From positions 44,998,556 to 45,062,555 of the forward strand of contig CM057006.1 of the NCBI GenBank assembly GCA_029891345.1: DNA of 64,000 nt, given 5' to 3'. The DNA comes from Dryococelus australis. Lineage: Eukaryota; Arthropoda; Insecta; Phasmatodea; Phasmatidae. The translations under genes were made by a program, and so were the position numbers. The notes beneath the pieces are model-generated. The model ran no database searches and was not told where the DNA came from. It was given only the letters and a program-made list of their open reading frames with translations. This document shows positions 9,936-21,103 of this stretch, in pieces (position 1 is the stretch's first letter; every line of letters begins with the position of its first letter).

Positions 9936-10950
9936 GAAGTGGGCTGCTTTTTGTCCCTGCGTCCACTACAGGTGACATTGCCGGCAATGGAAATGTATGA
10001 CGATATGTGTACACAGCTAAGATCGTTGCCTAAAGCCCTTGTCACTTTGCCAAATTTTCGCCTTCAACTACATTTGACTATACAATTTTTTCTTTCCAAC
10101 AAATTTACGTAATAATCGTTTGTGTTTGAAAATGGGCCACACTGTCAAAACTTTTTTACCAGGAGAATCTAACTTGAATTATTTAAAATTAATTTCATAT
10201 TTAAATACTGCTTTTGTTTTTCAATGCAGTCCATTAAAGGAAGAAATGTAAAGAATGTTATAATTAATTTTCGCTTATTTCCCCAATTCAAATTTTATGT
10301 CGTTATATTACATGAAATATTCACTTAAAATAAATTTCATGCCCAGACAGCTTCTGTATAAATAATCTTCGTAACCTACTTAGTTTCCAGCAGTTGTCCG
10401 TTGTTTTAAAGTTTCGTGACGTCCATTTTTGTCGTACCCGATTCTGATTGGCGGAGACCATCAAACACCAAAGAAATTTTAAAACCGGTCCAATCTAAAA
10501 GTGTTTGCTGAGAACTGAAGCCATCAAACTTTCTCAGACAAATATGGCGGCGTTTTTGACGTTTCGATGACGTCATGACTGTCCCACTTTATTCAACCAA
10601 ACTTATTGGAGGCAGTTTGACGAAAAAATTTGACAGTATACAGAGGCCTAATGCAGTCAGTTTCTTTCTCGTGGGTTATGTGATTTGTGGACTTTTATAC
10701 ATTTGTGATCTGTGAGTGGTTTTTTCCGATGTCTCTTAAAAACCAAGCGCATATTTCATTGGCTGCGTGAATGAGCAAGTGTAGAATCTGTACAAGTACA
10801 GCACGAACCAAAATATTACTTGATTGTAGCACTTGAAACCACAAATTAATTCAGGACTGAAATGGTTAATGTGGACGCTCAATAGTCCGTCTTACAGTCA
10901 TCAGTTTGTCGTTTTCGTCCGTCAGTTGAGGGCGATTCACAACAATCTGT
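9936..10950. other. Unassigned stretch with a CRE palindrome
   Basis: AT-rich sequence; no repeat family recognised. Around 10543-10580 there is ATATGGCGGCGTTTTTGACG followed by the perfect CRE palindrome TGACGTCA. The ATG there is followed by a stop after eight codons, so no coding exon is supported. A TISU- or YY1-like motif beside a CRE hints at a possible promoter. Confidence 0.3.
10569..10576. promoter_or_regulatory. Perfect CRE palindrome TGACGTCA
   Basis: GATGACGTCATGAC contains the 8-bp cAMP-response element that binds CREB/ATF dimers. It lies just after ATGGCGGCG (YY1-like). Such an 8-mer can occur by chance, so function is only suggested. Confidence 0.25.
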
Positions 10951-10951
10951 G

Positions 10952-11210
10952 GGGTCGCGGTGGTCTAGTGGTTAGACTGCTCGCCTCCCAACATAGGCGA
11001 ACCTGGCCCGATTCCCGGCGGGGCCTCCCCTCCCCCGGATTTTCGCGTGTGGGAATCGTGCCGGACAATACAGCTGGTCGCCGGGCTTTGTTTCGGGGAT
11101 CTCCCATTCCCCCGCCATTGCATTCTGACGCTGCTCCATACCTCGCTTCATCTTCATCGGCTCTCAAGACCTCGATGCCAAAAGCCGCCCACTCATTCTT
11201 AACAATCCGT
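10952..11210 (+). mobile_element. tRNA-derived SINE, family E, copy 1
   Basis: Head GGTGGTCTAGTGGTTAGACT is a typical Pol III A-box region of Glu/Asp/Gly-type tRNA, and CCTGGCCCGATTCCCGG stands at the B box. The body has GGAATCGTGCCGGACAATAC, CGGGGATCTCCCATTCCCCC and TCATCGGCTCTCAAGACCTC, shared with copies at 29757, 35746 and 43688. It is the best-preserved head of the four. Open frames here are repeat sequence. Confidence 0.85.
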
Positions 11211-11869
11211 TCGTCAGTTCTTATGTACGGCAAAATTTCTCAGTGACATTGCATCCTTTTCTTAGTTGGGTATATATTTTGGTTGGAGATACATTTTTAA
11301 TATACATTATATTTTTATTGTTTTTTTCTTTTTCTTTTACATTTTTAAATTTCAAAATTTACTACTGAAGTTAAAATTCACAGTTCCACCACCTTGCATT
11401 TTATTTCAAAGTCCGTATTCACGTCCAAATTAATGTCTTCAGAAGGTGGTGACTCCTCAGTCCGTCGAAAGTTTCTGTAAATGTGCGACGGATTGAAAAA
11501 AAGTTACTCTGCGATTAGTTGAAGATCGCCTTACTCCCTCCCTCACTCACGTGATCCTTCAGCTCCATAGTGTAGCTAACTGCAGCTTGGTGCTACCGAA
11601 GGGTTCCGTCTGCATGCGAGGCCTTGAAACGCCAAAGCCACAAGGTCGACTCTTCCTGACCCACCACTGCGTGATCGCCTCTACTCGCAAGGCGCCCAAC
11701 TGGCGTAGTCTTTCCGTCAGCGACCCGCCTGAACGCGACTTGTAAGCTGCGACCGTATATTTCCATGGCACGATAATGAAGGCAAAATTACAATGCCTGC
11801 CTTAAGATAAACCTAAAGTTTCTGTGTAGAAAATTTGGCAGTTGAAATTTATTCCGTAAACACCTATGT
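11211..11869. other. Unassigned sequence
   Basis: AT-rich, with a T-rich tract near 11317-11345. Frames open at 11551-11771 on both strands overlap and have no recognisable domain. Confidence 0.35.
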
Positions 11870-12289
11870 TAAAGGCTGTTAACGATAAAGTGAGCACTTT
11901 TGAAATCAACCTTTAAAAAAAAGTTACTACGTACCAGCATATACTTTAATGGGCGCACTGAGTGACATGCTCCCAGTAAAGTTGGTAATGTTGGAGGGAA
12001 AGTAGTTTCATATCTTAACGTCGAATTAAAAGTGTTGGGTAACCATTTATGATAACTTAAATAATTTCTTTTCATGTCGGGGGTTTTTAATGTGTCGAAC
12101 TGTAGAAATGAGTAGATTTGTAAAAAATGTACTTTTGTAATAATTTCTCAGCTTCATTTGACCGACGCATGAATAAAGTGATGAGGTACATGACAGTTTT
12201 TACATAAGACGGGAGGATACACTACGTGCACGCAAGTAGATCTTAAGTAGGGCTTTCAGAAGTGCTTAGTTTACCGTGGACAGTCTTTA
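11870..12289 (+). mobile_element. Family B MITE, full length
   Basis: TAAAGGCTGTTAACGATAAA at the left and TTTACCGTGGACAGTCTTTA at the right are inverted repeats. All B landmarks are in order: GAAATCAACCTTTAAAAAAA, GGGCGCACTGAGTGACATGC, TCCCAGTAAAGTTGG, TGACCGACGCATGAATAAAG, GATCTTAAGTAGGGCTTTCA. Confidence 0.92.
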
Positions 12290-12950
12290 GCTAATTTCAC
12301 GAATACAAAAATGTTTTTTGGAGTTGAAAGTTGTATTTCGGCACGCAATGTTTCCTAATTGATTTTTTTTTTTTTGCTCAGGCGGCGACCACAGAATATC
12401 AGCCGTTTTTTAATCACATATTTTCTACCTGACCTGTGCAACGCTCTCAGCATTTGCTGTTTTATTGTTTCAAAATATAAATTGAAAGCCGTAATTAACT
12501 AAGAAAAAATTACATACAAATAATTTTTTGTTGCAGATGTTTTGAGATGATGAAATTATGTATATACCACAGAATTGGTTGCTACTGATTATAAAATCAG
12601 TCCTTTTTATGTTAATATTAACAGCACATAAAATATTTTTTGTAGCCTACTTGTTTTCGCAGATTTTCTCGTAGCAGTGACGTTAATTATTGAAGTGATA
12701 ACTGCCTTGGTTATGTGGTGGGACACACAAAACATGTGTGGCAATGGGTTGGGGCATCGTGCAAGGTCCACGGGTTACTGCCGTAAATGGCCACAGCGGC
12801 TAGGATGGTGTAGTCGGAACTAGATAAGCGTATGCCAGTGGCCATGAGAGACCGGATTTTCGTCGGCCCACTCACCTTGCCGCTATCGTCGTTCTGCCGA
12901 GGCTTCAGCTCTATACCGCGACGTGGCTGTACAGAGGGAGAGGGAGAGAA
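12290..12950. other. Unassigned sequence
   Basis: AT-rich to about 12700, then a mixed-composition stretch (12780-12950) with a purine-rich GAGGGAGAGGGAGAG end. No domain in the minus-strand frame over 12711-13025. Confidence 0.35.
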
Positions 12951-12952
12951 AA

Positions 12953-13355
12953 GCAAAAGCTTTCGAAAGCCCTGCTTAAGATCTACTTGTTTGCAAATTG
13001 TGTAGTCTTCCATCATATGTAACATTGATATTCCGACGGGCTTGATTAGTTATTCATGCATCGGTTAGGTCAAATGTAATATTATTCGCAAAGTAAATAG
13101 CTGGCAAATGTATTAGTTTTCTACACTTATATGCACAAAAAACCTAGTAAAAGAAATAATTGAAGTATTCACAACTGTTTATCCAAACATAGTTAATTAA
13201 ACGCTGGGACGTGGAAGTGCTTTCCCCTCAGTCATTGCCAACATTACTGGGTTCATGCCAGTTAGCGTGTCTGTTAAAATATACGTAGTTATGGACAGTG
13301 ACATTTTTCAAAGGTTGATTTCGACAGTGTTCACGTTATCGTGGGCTAGCTTTGC
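12953..13355 (-). mobile_element. Family B MITE, one end lost
   Basis: Starts inside the element at GCTTTCGAAAGCCCTGCTTA, so the outer 20 bp of the terminal repeat are missing. It then follows B in reverse (AGATCTACTTGTTTGCAAAT, TCATGCATCGGTTAGGTCAA, AAAGGTTGATTTCGACAGTG) to CACGTTATCGTGGGCTAGC. Confidence 0.82.
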
Positions 13356-14248
13356 TTGGGTTACCGACGTTAGTACGGAAGTGAATGAAGGGAGGCGGAC
13401 ACACTGAGCGAATAACGTTCGTTTAAGATTTCGAGGTTTACAGATGTAAGTTCGACATTTAAACTGTTGCAGTCTCTTTCAAGTCGAGATAAACTATTCG
13501 TCCACGAAAAAAAGAAGTGCAGCTTTCGAAAATGCACTTCAAAGGCTGTCAGGTTTGGATTGTTTTCTTACGGTTTTTTGTTTGAGTAGGGATCGAGGAC
13601 GCGCGCTTGAGCTTTAAAGTGCTAGGCGGAAGTCATATTCAGTCAATTTTGGCGCAATTTTCCCGTGGCTTGTGCTGATTGAAAACGTATAAACGACAAT
13701 GCCGTACAACGGGCGGTTTTTATACTTTGTGAAGCCTGTGTGGGAACTTGGATCGTTGCTTACTGTAGAAAACTTCGTAATGTAACTTTAGAATTGGTTA
13801 TTTGAAGTAGGGCCAGTTTAAAACAATTTTTTTTTTTTCGCACCATGAGTCAGTTTGTCTGAACTTGAACCTTTTGTCAGCGCTGTCTTGTTTCGTGCAC
13901 ACTAGTGTCAGGCACGTCGACATTAGCGTTTCCTTCTGCGTGACAGAAAAGGTTGGGAGTTTTAGGCAAGTGGGTCTGCAAGTCACAATACAAACCACAA
14001 CTTTTTATTTGCAGAGTGGCCAAGAAAGCGAAAACAACGTGGCAGCGCCGATTCGCCGCGTGACCAGTTTCGCTGCTCTCTGGCTGGCGAGTGTCGGTCG
14101 AGACAATGGGGTCGCGACATTGGAAACACAAAGTGTCGTTAGCGACTGACTTCTGGAGGAGGGGATGACCTCTGCTATCCGGCGCAAAGGCAGTGCCACG
14201 CACAGCTGTAGCCGTTGTTTGATGCTGCATGGTTTAGCTCTGGCAGGC
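13356..14248. other. Unassigned sequence
   Basis: No repeat family recognised. A region of mixed composition at 13865-14200 is open in several frames on both strands, with no recognisable domain and no preferred frame. Confidence 0.35.
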
Positions 14249-14251
14249 TAA

Positions 14252-14828
14252 AGGCCCTTACACAGTTGAAAACTTTAACATTTGACTTTACGTTTGCTTT
14301 CCGACATGTTGTTTCTTATGGAGCTTGACACAATGGAACTGTCAAAGGTAAAGTCAAGCACTCTTGACTTTACGATTTCGAAAAGTTGAAATTTAATGTC
14401 AGTCAAGCAGCCATTTTGCCGAGAATCTAACAGAGGTTATGTGGAAAGTGCGTTATTTTATTGTAGTGGGATATTAATAGCGGTATATTAAACAAAGTTC
14501 GTCTTAAATTAAATAAATGGCAAACGAATATGTGGAGAGAAAATATATGAATAGACATATTTTAATAAAGTAAACAAATAAGTATTTGTTTTGAAATAAC
14601 CTTCTAATATAAATTTTAAAACTTTTTTTAAAAAAAGGTACGTTAAATGCATTCCTGGATAGTAATCATAATTATTTTCATAACAAGATACGCACTTTTA
14701 AGAAGCTCGCAGAACCGATATTCAATTGTCTGAACTCTGACTTTACCATTCTATTGTATATTGGTGCTTTTGTCAAAGGAAAGAAATCGTAAAGTCAAAT
14801 GCTAAAGTTTTCTATTCTGTAAGAAGCT
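14252..14828. mobile_element. Element H: TAA-flanked TIR element (Harbinger-like)
   Basis: The left end AGGCCCTTACACAGTTGAAA and the reverse complement of the right end (AGCTTCTTACAGAATAGAAA) align without gaps, and both run on into AACTTTARCATTTGACTTTA. The inverted repeat is about 40 bp. TAA flanks both sides (14249-14251 and 14829-14831). The interior is AT-rich and non-coding. TAA duplications are typical of PIF/Harbinger. Confidence 0.78.
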
Positions 14829-14866
14829 TAAGGGCCGGTTTCACAATGTCTGTGCAAAGTATTGGT

Positions 14867-15289
14867 TAAAGACTGTTCACGATACAGTGAGCGCTTTTGA
14901 AATTAACCTTAGAAAAAAGTCACTGCTCCTACCTGCATATGTTTCAACGGGCGCACTGAGTGACATGCTCCCAGTAAAGTTGGTAATGATGGAGGGAAAT
15001 TCGTTCCATATCTCAACGTCGAATAAAATGTGACAAGTAACCACTTGTGGTAACATAAATCATGTCTTTCACTTTCTGTATTTTTTATCCATCGAAGTGT
15101 AAAAATCAGCAGATCTGTAAAATGTTTTCTTTCGTGATTATTTCACAGTTTCACTTGACCGACTCATGAATAAAGTGATGAGGCCCATGGCAATTTTAAT
15201 TTCACATAATGCAGAAGAATACACAACATACATACACGTAGATCTTAAGCAGGGCTTTCGAAAGTGCTCATTTTACCGCGAACAGCCTA
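14867..15289 (+). mobile_element. Family B MITE, full length, nested in element I
   Basis: TAAAGACTGTTCACGATACA to TTTTACCGCGAACAGCCTA, with all internal B landmarks (GGGCGCACTGAGTGACATGC, TGACCGACTCATGAATAAAG, GATCTTAAGCAGGGCTTTCG). The flanks are TATTGGT and AACCTAAAT, so it sits between the end and the body of element I. Confidence 0.92.
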
Positions 15290-15552
15290 AACCTAAATAT
15301 ACGATTAACTTATAGGACCATTAAGTGATGACTAGTATTATACTGTTTCCCCAACATAATTTCACAGTGTGTTTAATGAAACATTGGTTAAGTTAAAATA
15401 TGGCAACAATGCTGTGACTATCGGTTTACGATCGGCAGAAATGAAAGATTCATTTGTTTATTACGGCGTGAAAGGCAAACATGGAAGAAAACAAGCGTTA
15501 GAGGTCGTACACTTTTGTTTCTTCCGAAACTAAAACTCTAATTTATCTTGTG

Positions 15553-15598
15553 GATATATATATATATATATATATAATATATATATATTATATATATA
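15553..15598. repeat. TA microsatellite
   Basis: Near-perfect TA/AT dinucleotide run with two phase breaks, inside element I. Confidence 0.95.
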
Positions 15599-16408
15599 GC
15601 GGTAATTGAATGTAAAAAAAAAATCTGACGTCGTTACGTGGGAACAGAAAGAAGAAGCGTGTAAGAAAATAATAGTGTAGAGTTCAATTCTGCATCTGGC
15701 GTGTTCCCACGGAATGTTACAACACTCGAGTCAAAACCTCGAAAAACCAACGTAACTGCCACCGACGAACGTGTGAAACTTATGTTACGGTGGGTCTACA
15801 TAATAGAGGCTGACTTGGTGTCAAGTTTGGTATACTTCAGCAACAATTCCTGTAGGTTGGATTTTATAATAAATAGAAAAATAAACATCACTGTGTTTAG
15901 TATGCTTGCTGTAAACACGTTTAATAAACGACGCTAAACTATTAGATGCGGTTATCATAACCTAAAATAATTTTAAGTATCTTTCGAACTTTTTTAAAAC
16001 AAAAATAAAACAAATAAGTAACCTATTTCCATGAACTTCTAAGTTATTTTTAATATTTTCAAGCAGAACATAGTCAAACAAAATATTAAGAAAAAAACAC
16101 TCCTAATTCATAAAAAAATAATATTTTACTTTTGAATAATTAGGATTAACTGATGTAATCAATTCTTTTGTCATCATCCTCAAATAACCGTACGTCAGTC
16201 AATAATGACTACCGTATATGTAGTAAATGTTTTGATTAGCCCAGTAATCGGAACTCATTATTGTTTAAGATAACCATTGGTTATAGGCAAATTAACAGTT
16301 GCTCATTCTGAATCATGCATTGAGAAACAGAAAATGTCGCTAACCAACTTTTAAATTTTAATAAGGCCAGAATCGGAACAAAACCAGACATTGTGAAACC
16401 GGCTATAA

Positions 16409-16902
16409 AGCTGAGTTCACAATGAAACACATTGAGCGTTAAATTATGCGCTATTTCATGCGCAGAGCTGAAAGTCTATTAGTTTCCAGTGGAACTTAGA
16501 AGGTCGTGTGTGTTGTGATTTCCTTAAGCATCAAAAGAAATAGTTCAGAGTTGTCGGCGTTGTTGGCGGAAAACTGGTATTTACAGTAATTTAAGTGTGT
16601 GTGTGCACATGTGACCGATTACATTTGTTTGCAAAAATAAGGTTCTCAAATAAAAAATCGGCTTTGAAGTAAGATCTCCTTAAATATAGTTTGCGATATA
16701 CGAAGTTAGTTTACGAACAAAAGTAAACGTGGCAGGTGTATCGCCTGTTTCCATCGACTGAAGTTAAGAATTAATTGGAAACTGCACTCCCAGAAGAATG
16801 GTTTCGATGTGCCAGATAAGCGCTTACTGCATAATTTGTAACGAATATATATTTTTTTGTAATGTAAGCCCAGCTCTTAAAGGCGTTCCTAACCGCGGGG
16901 AA
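16409..16902. other. Unassigned sequence
   Basis: AT-rich stretch between elements I and F; nothing recognised. Confidence 0.35.
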
Positions 16903-17820
16903 CACTGAGAAAAAGGTTTTGTTCAATCAAACACAGTTGTTTGGCCCAACTAAATTAATTGTATTATAGAGGCAATGAAACATTTTGTTGCGAGATCAAA
17001 TTATTTTATTATTTGGTTGCCACAAACGAAGAATTGATACTAAAGAGTTGTTTGGCTCTACTTACATGAAACACTGTCGGGGGGGGGGGGGGGGGGAAAT
17101 TAAGCTGGGCGTAGATTCGAACCTAGATCAACTACACCGGAGCGCGACCGCTTAGCAACCTCGGCTAAATGATCGCCGACGAAATCGGAATGTTTTTAAT
17201 TATATGCAATTAAAAAACTGGACGTACGTAAATAAATATTTCATGTTTTACACCCTTTTCGTTTCCTGTTGAACTTGTTCTTAAGCATCAATAAATTGAC
17301 TAACAAATACTTATTATCCTGACTGTCACAAAAAATACACACACGCACTCGAGCTGTATTTTAGAACGAAGGAAATAACATAAGTGGCCAAAAAATTTAT
17401 ATGCACAGTCGATTCAACAAAATATTATGTTGATAGTCCAATATATTTTGGCTCAACACAAGTGTTTGTTAATTCAAGCGTGTATTTTGTTAGGCAAACA
17501 AACTTAGTATTGTTGCTTTTCGAGTTTTCTGTACTTAACAAAATACTTTGTTGGTTGTTCTCTGCTTAAATATCTTATTTTGTTGACAAAATGTAACGAT
17601 ATGTTTGCTTACACTAAATATTTGTTTTATGTACTGAAACAACAGTATATTGGTTTGGTACTAATAAAGTTTTTTTCAAATAAATTATTTAGTTTTGTGA
17701 AAAAATATTCATTTGAAGGAACTGACGAGTTGGTTGTACCAACAAAATAATGTTTAACTGAAAAAGTACCACATAAATACAAATATATTTGGTATGCTGA
17801 AACAATAATTTTTCTCAGTG
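16903..17820. mobile_element. Element F copy 1: TIR element with tRNA-like segment
   Basis: CACTGAGAAAAA at the left faces TTTTTCTCAGTG at the right. The interior repeats the themes AACAAAATA, TTTGGTTG and TTGGCYCAAC many times and matches a second copy at 58856. Both carry a tRNA-like block on the minus strand. It also holds 18 G at 17079-17096. CACTG ends recall CACTA-type elements, but no target duplication is visible, so the superfamily stays open. Confidence 0.65.
17105..17179 (-). other. tRNA-like segment inside element F
   Basis: Minus strand reads TTTAGCCGAGGTTGCTAAGC (A-box-like), then GCGCTCCGGTGTAGTT, then GATCTAGGTTCGAATCTA (B-box with T-arm stem). It resembles a Leu/Ser-type tRNA or a SINE head, but no clean acceptor stem or CCA context is seen. 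The same segment occurs in element F copy 2, so it belongs to the element. Confidence 0.55.
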
Positions 17821-19950
17821 TGCTAACGCGACGCTGAACTACTTACGTCGTTGGGTGGGTCTGAAACTATCGCGGGACCTTGATGACTAGTCATGAAATA
17901 CACAACATACCGCGACATACTCTTAAGTGAAATAATATTTGCATTTTTCCCCCATCGTAGTTAGGCTAAGTCGATTAAGTATTGAAGTTGAGTTGCTTTC
18001 GACAAAAAAATTAAAACAATACTTAGTGAAGGACGTTAAATCCTTTAGTGGAATTTATACGGGGATATTTCGTCCAGTCGTGCTTCATTGTGTAGTAGAG
18101 TTTGCATTGTCTATAGCATTACTTTAAGTAATTATACCTCCTTTATTTTCTGAAGTAAGATGTCGTCAAATACACTAATAGACAAATTACCAGGCAGCTT
18201 AAAGATTTCTGCGAGAAAATCCGGCGATGTTTTCACCTCCAGTCAGCAGACTGCAGCACCTCTGTTTAATCCTACTTTCTACTGGTCTTAATACGATGTC
18301 AACGTAGTGCATATGGAGACGAAACTTCCTTCTTCTCTTTGGAAAGTTTAACAGTGATCAAAACTTGACGAAAACAAATTCCCAATACGTCAAATGTTTC
18401 GGAAGTGGAAAACATTGATCGACTTATCAATAACTTTTCAAATAATCCCGGAAATATAATAATAGTTACAGCTCTTGCCGCTAGGTTAATTTTCGCACAC
18501 ACGCCTTTGCTATTCGTATTTAGCTGTCCGGTATTTGTGTTTTGTGTATTTGGCGAGCTTATCCTGCGGCCGCATAGGAAAATATAAAATTGTTTTATTT
18601 TACATCGTTCCGAAAAACATGTGGCTACTCCGTTTGGGGAAAATATATGCCAGTTCCCCCATTCCCATTTCATATTTATACGGCGGTACACTTCGACAGC
18701 TGTGGACAGTGTGTGTTAAAACCACGGCGATGCTTGCTCAGTTTTGCGCCGCCTTCTGTAGCAGTGTCGCCACATGCGGTTTTGTGTCCATTAGTGGTTT
18801 GTTGGTGGCTGGCGAAATACTTTGCGTAACCTTCTGGTCTTATTACAGTATGGCGTGCCCGTGAAATACACTTGCAGCAAATTTCTGCGGTCGTCTTGTC
18901 GCTGTAATTTTCACACATTTACTGCCGTCGTTTCAGGGCACAGGTTGTTGAACGTTGCAACAGTTGTGTTGTGCTAAATACCACGGAATGTCAGTGTCAC
19001 CTTCATGTTATCTATTTATAATGCATTTCATAGCAATCGTTTTATACAGCTTGCTCCATAATTTCCTATCATAATGCATGCTCTCGGATTTACGAATCCT
19101 GTGTTAGTTTTATGTTATTGTGACCACTCACACGAGGCAAGACTTTAAACGATACCTATTTGAATATAAAAAAATTGCCCTCAAAACAATTAGATTTTTT
19201 TATTTAAAACAGCTGACTACAGATTTATCTAAATTTCTGTTTGCTCTATGCGGGTTTCGCTAGAAAAATTACTCGTTAAAGTTCTTAGTTTAGTCAATAG
19301 ATTATACACAAAAATTAAACAATTTACTAGTGATATTTACTAGCAGAACTAATTGCTAGGAAAGACAAAATACTTATGCAAAACAAAGCCCTAGGATTGT
19401 GTGTACATCAGTTTCCGAAATTAAAATCGTAAGAAATAACATTTTACGTTCGTCGCGTTTCTGATCACACATTAAGACTTCCTAATAATACTGTCAAAAT
19501 CAACACTGAATTCGTTGGCGAGGCATTCATTTGCTGTGTAGCACCTTACTTGATACTACATCAAATGGTTGGTACATACATATGTAGAACCACACAACTG
19601 TAAAATAAGGAATACGTAAGTCTTCAATTTCCTCGGCTACTTTAAAAATCCTGAAAGACAAACGACAGCTTTGACTACACTAGAATTTAATGAAGAATAA
19701 ATGGAAAGTTATCATTGACAAAGTGAAGTTTATATGTTCAGAATATTAACCACAACTAAGCAAATGGGAAACATCTAACAACATACCAAACTTCATATTT
19801 AAATTTTAAGTTTATAGGCCGACAGCAGCTAGTCATTCATCACTAATTATTTGCCCCTATTTGTAATCTCTCCATTTTACTGTTTGCACCCCCAAGTACT
19901 AACCGTGTACACTACTCATTCCTGACAGAGGACACGTGTGTTGCGTTTGC
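17821..19950. other. Unassigned 2.1 kb, no gene or repeat recognised
   Basis: AT-rich with low-complexity T and A runs. The frames over 18299-18918 overlap on both strands and look like chance openings in a slightly more GC-rich patch; no domain, start or splice context supports any of them. Confidence 0.4.
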
Positions 19951-20190
19951 GAGGCTGTTCACGGTAAAGTGAGCACTTTTGATGCCCTAGTTACTTTATC
20001 CTTTCAGCTTATTCTTGTCCTTTAACCAAATTTTAAAATAATATTCCCACGTAGGCTAAGTAATAAACACAGTGTATATCTATATTCAACCACACTCAGA
20101 CGTTAACTCCCAAGGCTACATTAAAATACACTTGACCTATTCCCAAATGAGGGCTTTCAAAAGTGCTCACTTTACCTTGAAGAGCTTATA
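19951..20190 (+). mobile_element. Family A MITE, full length
   Basis: GAGGCTGTTCACGGTAAAGT to CTTTACCTTGAAGAGCTTATA; interior ACTTTATCCTTTCAGCTTAT, AGTAATAAACACAGTGTATA, AATGAGGGCTTTCAAAAGTG. Non-coding. Confidence 0.9.
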
Positions 20191-20587
20191 GTAACGTGTA
20201 ACCGGCGCACCAGATCGCCCGTGTCACCGGCCTGACCTTGGCTGTCGGCATTTAAATCTGTTTTTTTTTTTTTTAAATTGCAGCGAGTGATGCCGAGGCA
20301 GCGGCACGTGACGTGCGGCCCGAATGAGTTCCCCCTCCTAACCACCCCCCCCCCACAAGCATTTGTTTCTAGTGTCTCGATGCGTATCCCCGCCATTTCC
20401 GCCCGCCGACCATTGTCTCTGCCATCCGCCGTAGATGGCGGTGGCCCGCACCATGCAAGCTGCCACAGCCGCTTTCAAAACAAAGGCTAAGGGGAGGGGG
20501 ATGACCTTGAGCGAAGACGTAGCCATCTCGCTGCGGCTACGAAGCTGTGGCTGTGTTTCAGTTCGTTTGGATCATCTTGTTTTAAGG
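20191..20587. other. GC-rich patch with overlapping short frames
   Basis: Holds a T14 tract, C runs and GTAGATGGCGGTGG at 20432. A 63-codon frame starts at that ATG and runs into element D. It has no good splice donor and no recognisable domain. A promoter or first exon is possible but not supported. Confidence 0.3.
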
Positions 20588-20875
20588 CTGTTGGCTGGTT
20601 CGAAAGCAGGCGAGAATTTGGTGTAGGGAAATGAAAGTTAATGAAATGCGTTTTTTGGAAGCCCATTTGAAAGTATAAACTTGAAACAAAAACCAAGTGT
20701 GAGAAATGGTAACTCCAAAGCACTGTATCTAGGCAAATATAACAACTTGTTTTTTAGTATTTTTTAAAAATCAATTTTTCTGATTTTTTCAGGAAACTGT
20801 CTATACATTTAAATGTTATGAAAGGCTTCGATAGCAAAGAAGCCCATATTTTTCTGGTCAAAAAGTCGCTGGCGG
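20588..20875. mobile_element. Element D, second copy
   Basis: TTGGCTGGTTCGAAAGCAGG and GTGTAGGGAAATGAAAGTTA, ATGAAATGCGTTTTTTGGAA match the left arm of D. The right part (TTCTGATTTTTTCAGGAAAC, AGCAAAGAAGCCCATATTTT, TCTGGTCAAAAAG) is shared, inverted, with the partial copy at 7131. The right end abuts a family A copy. Confidence 0.55.
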
Positions 20876-21103
20876 TAAAGGCTGTTCATGGTTAAGTGAG
20901 CACTTTTGACGCCCTAGTTACTTTTTCCTTTCAGCCGATTTTTTTCTTTTAAACCACCTGTTTAAATAAATATTGACGTGTAAGTAATTAACACAGTGTG
21001 TATATTCCACCGCATTCGGACGTTAGTCTAACGCTAAAATAAAATATATTCATTGGCTATTATTCCAAATGAGAGGACTTCCAAAAGTGCTCACCGTGTA
21101 TAT
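20876..21103 (+). mobile_element. Family A MITE, right TIR truncated
   Basis: TAAAGGCTGTTCATGGTTAA at the left; interior ACTTTTTCCTTTCAGCCGAT and GTGTGTATATTCCACCGCAT match A. The right end stops at AAAAGTGCTCACCGTG, having lost the TTTA step and the outer AACAGCCTA. Confidence 0.85.

Larger units (their letters stand above)
14832..16405. mobile_element. Element I: TAA-flanked Harbinger-like element
   Basis: CCGGTTTCACAATGTCTG at 14835 is matched by its exact reverse complement CAGACATTGTGAAACCGG ending at 16402. TAA stands at 14829-14831 and 16406-16408. The interior has no long frame, so the copy is non-autonomous. A B element (14867-15289) and a TA microsatellite (15553-15598) lie inside. 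Without the B insertion it is about 1.15 kb. The outermost two bases of the right end differ from the left (TA against the expected CC). Confidence 0.75.

Noticed and set aside
17105-17179. Functional tRNA gene on the minus strand
   Set aside because: The stems are incomplete and the same block is embedded in a second copy of element F, so it is part of the repeat.
20435-20626. 63-codon plus frame starting at AGATGGCGGTGG
   Set aside because: No splice donor of quality lies within it and it continues into element D; kept only as a note on the GC-rich patch.
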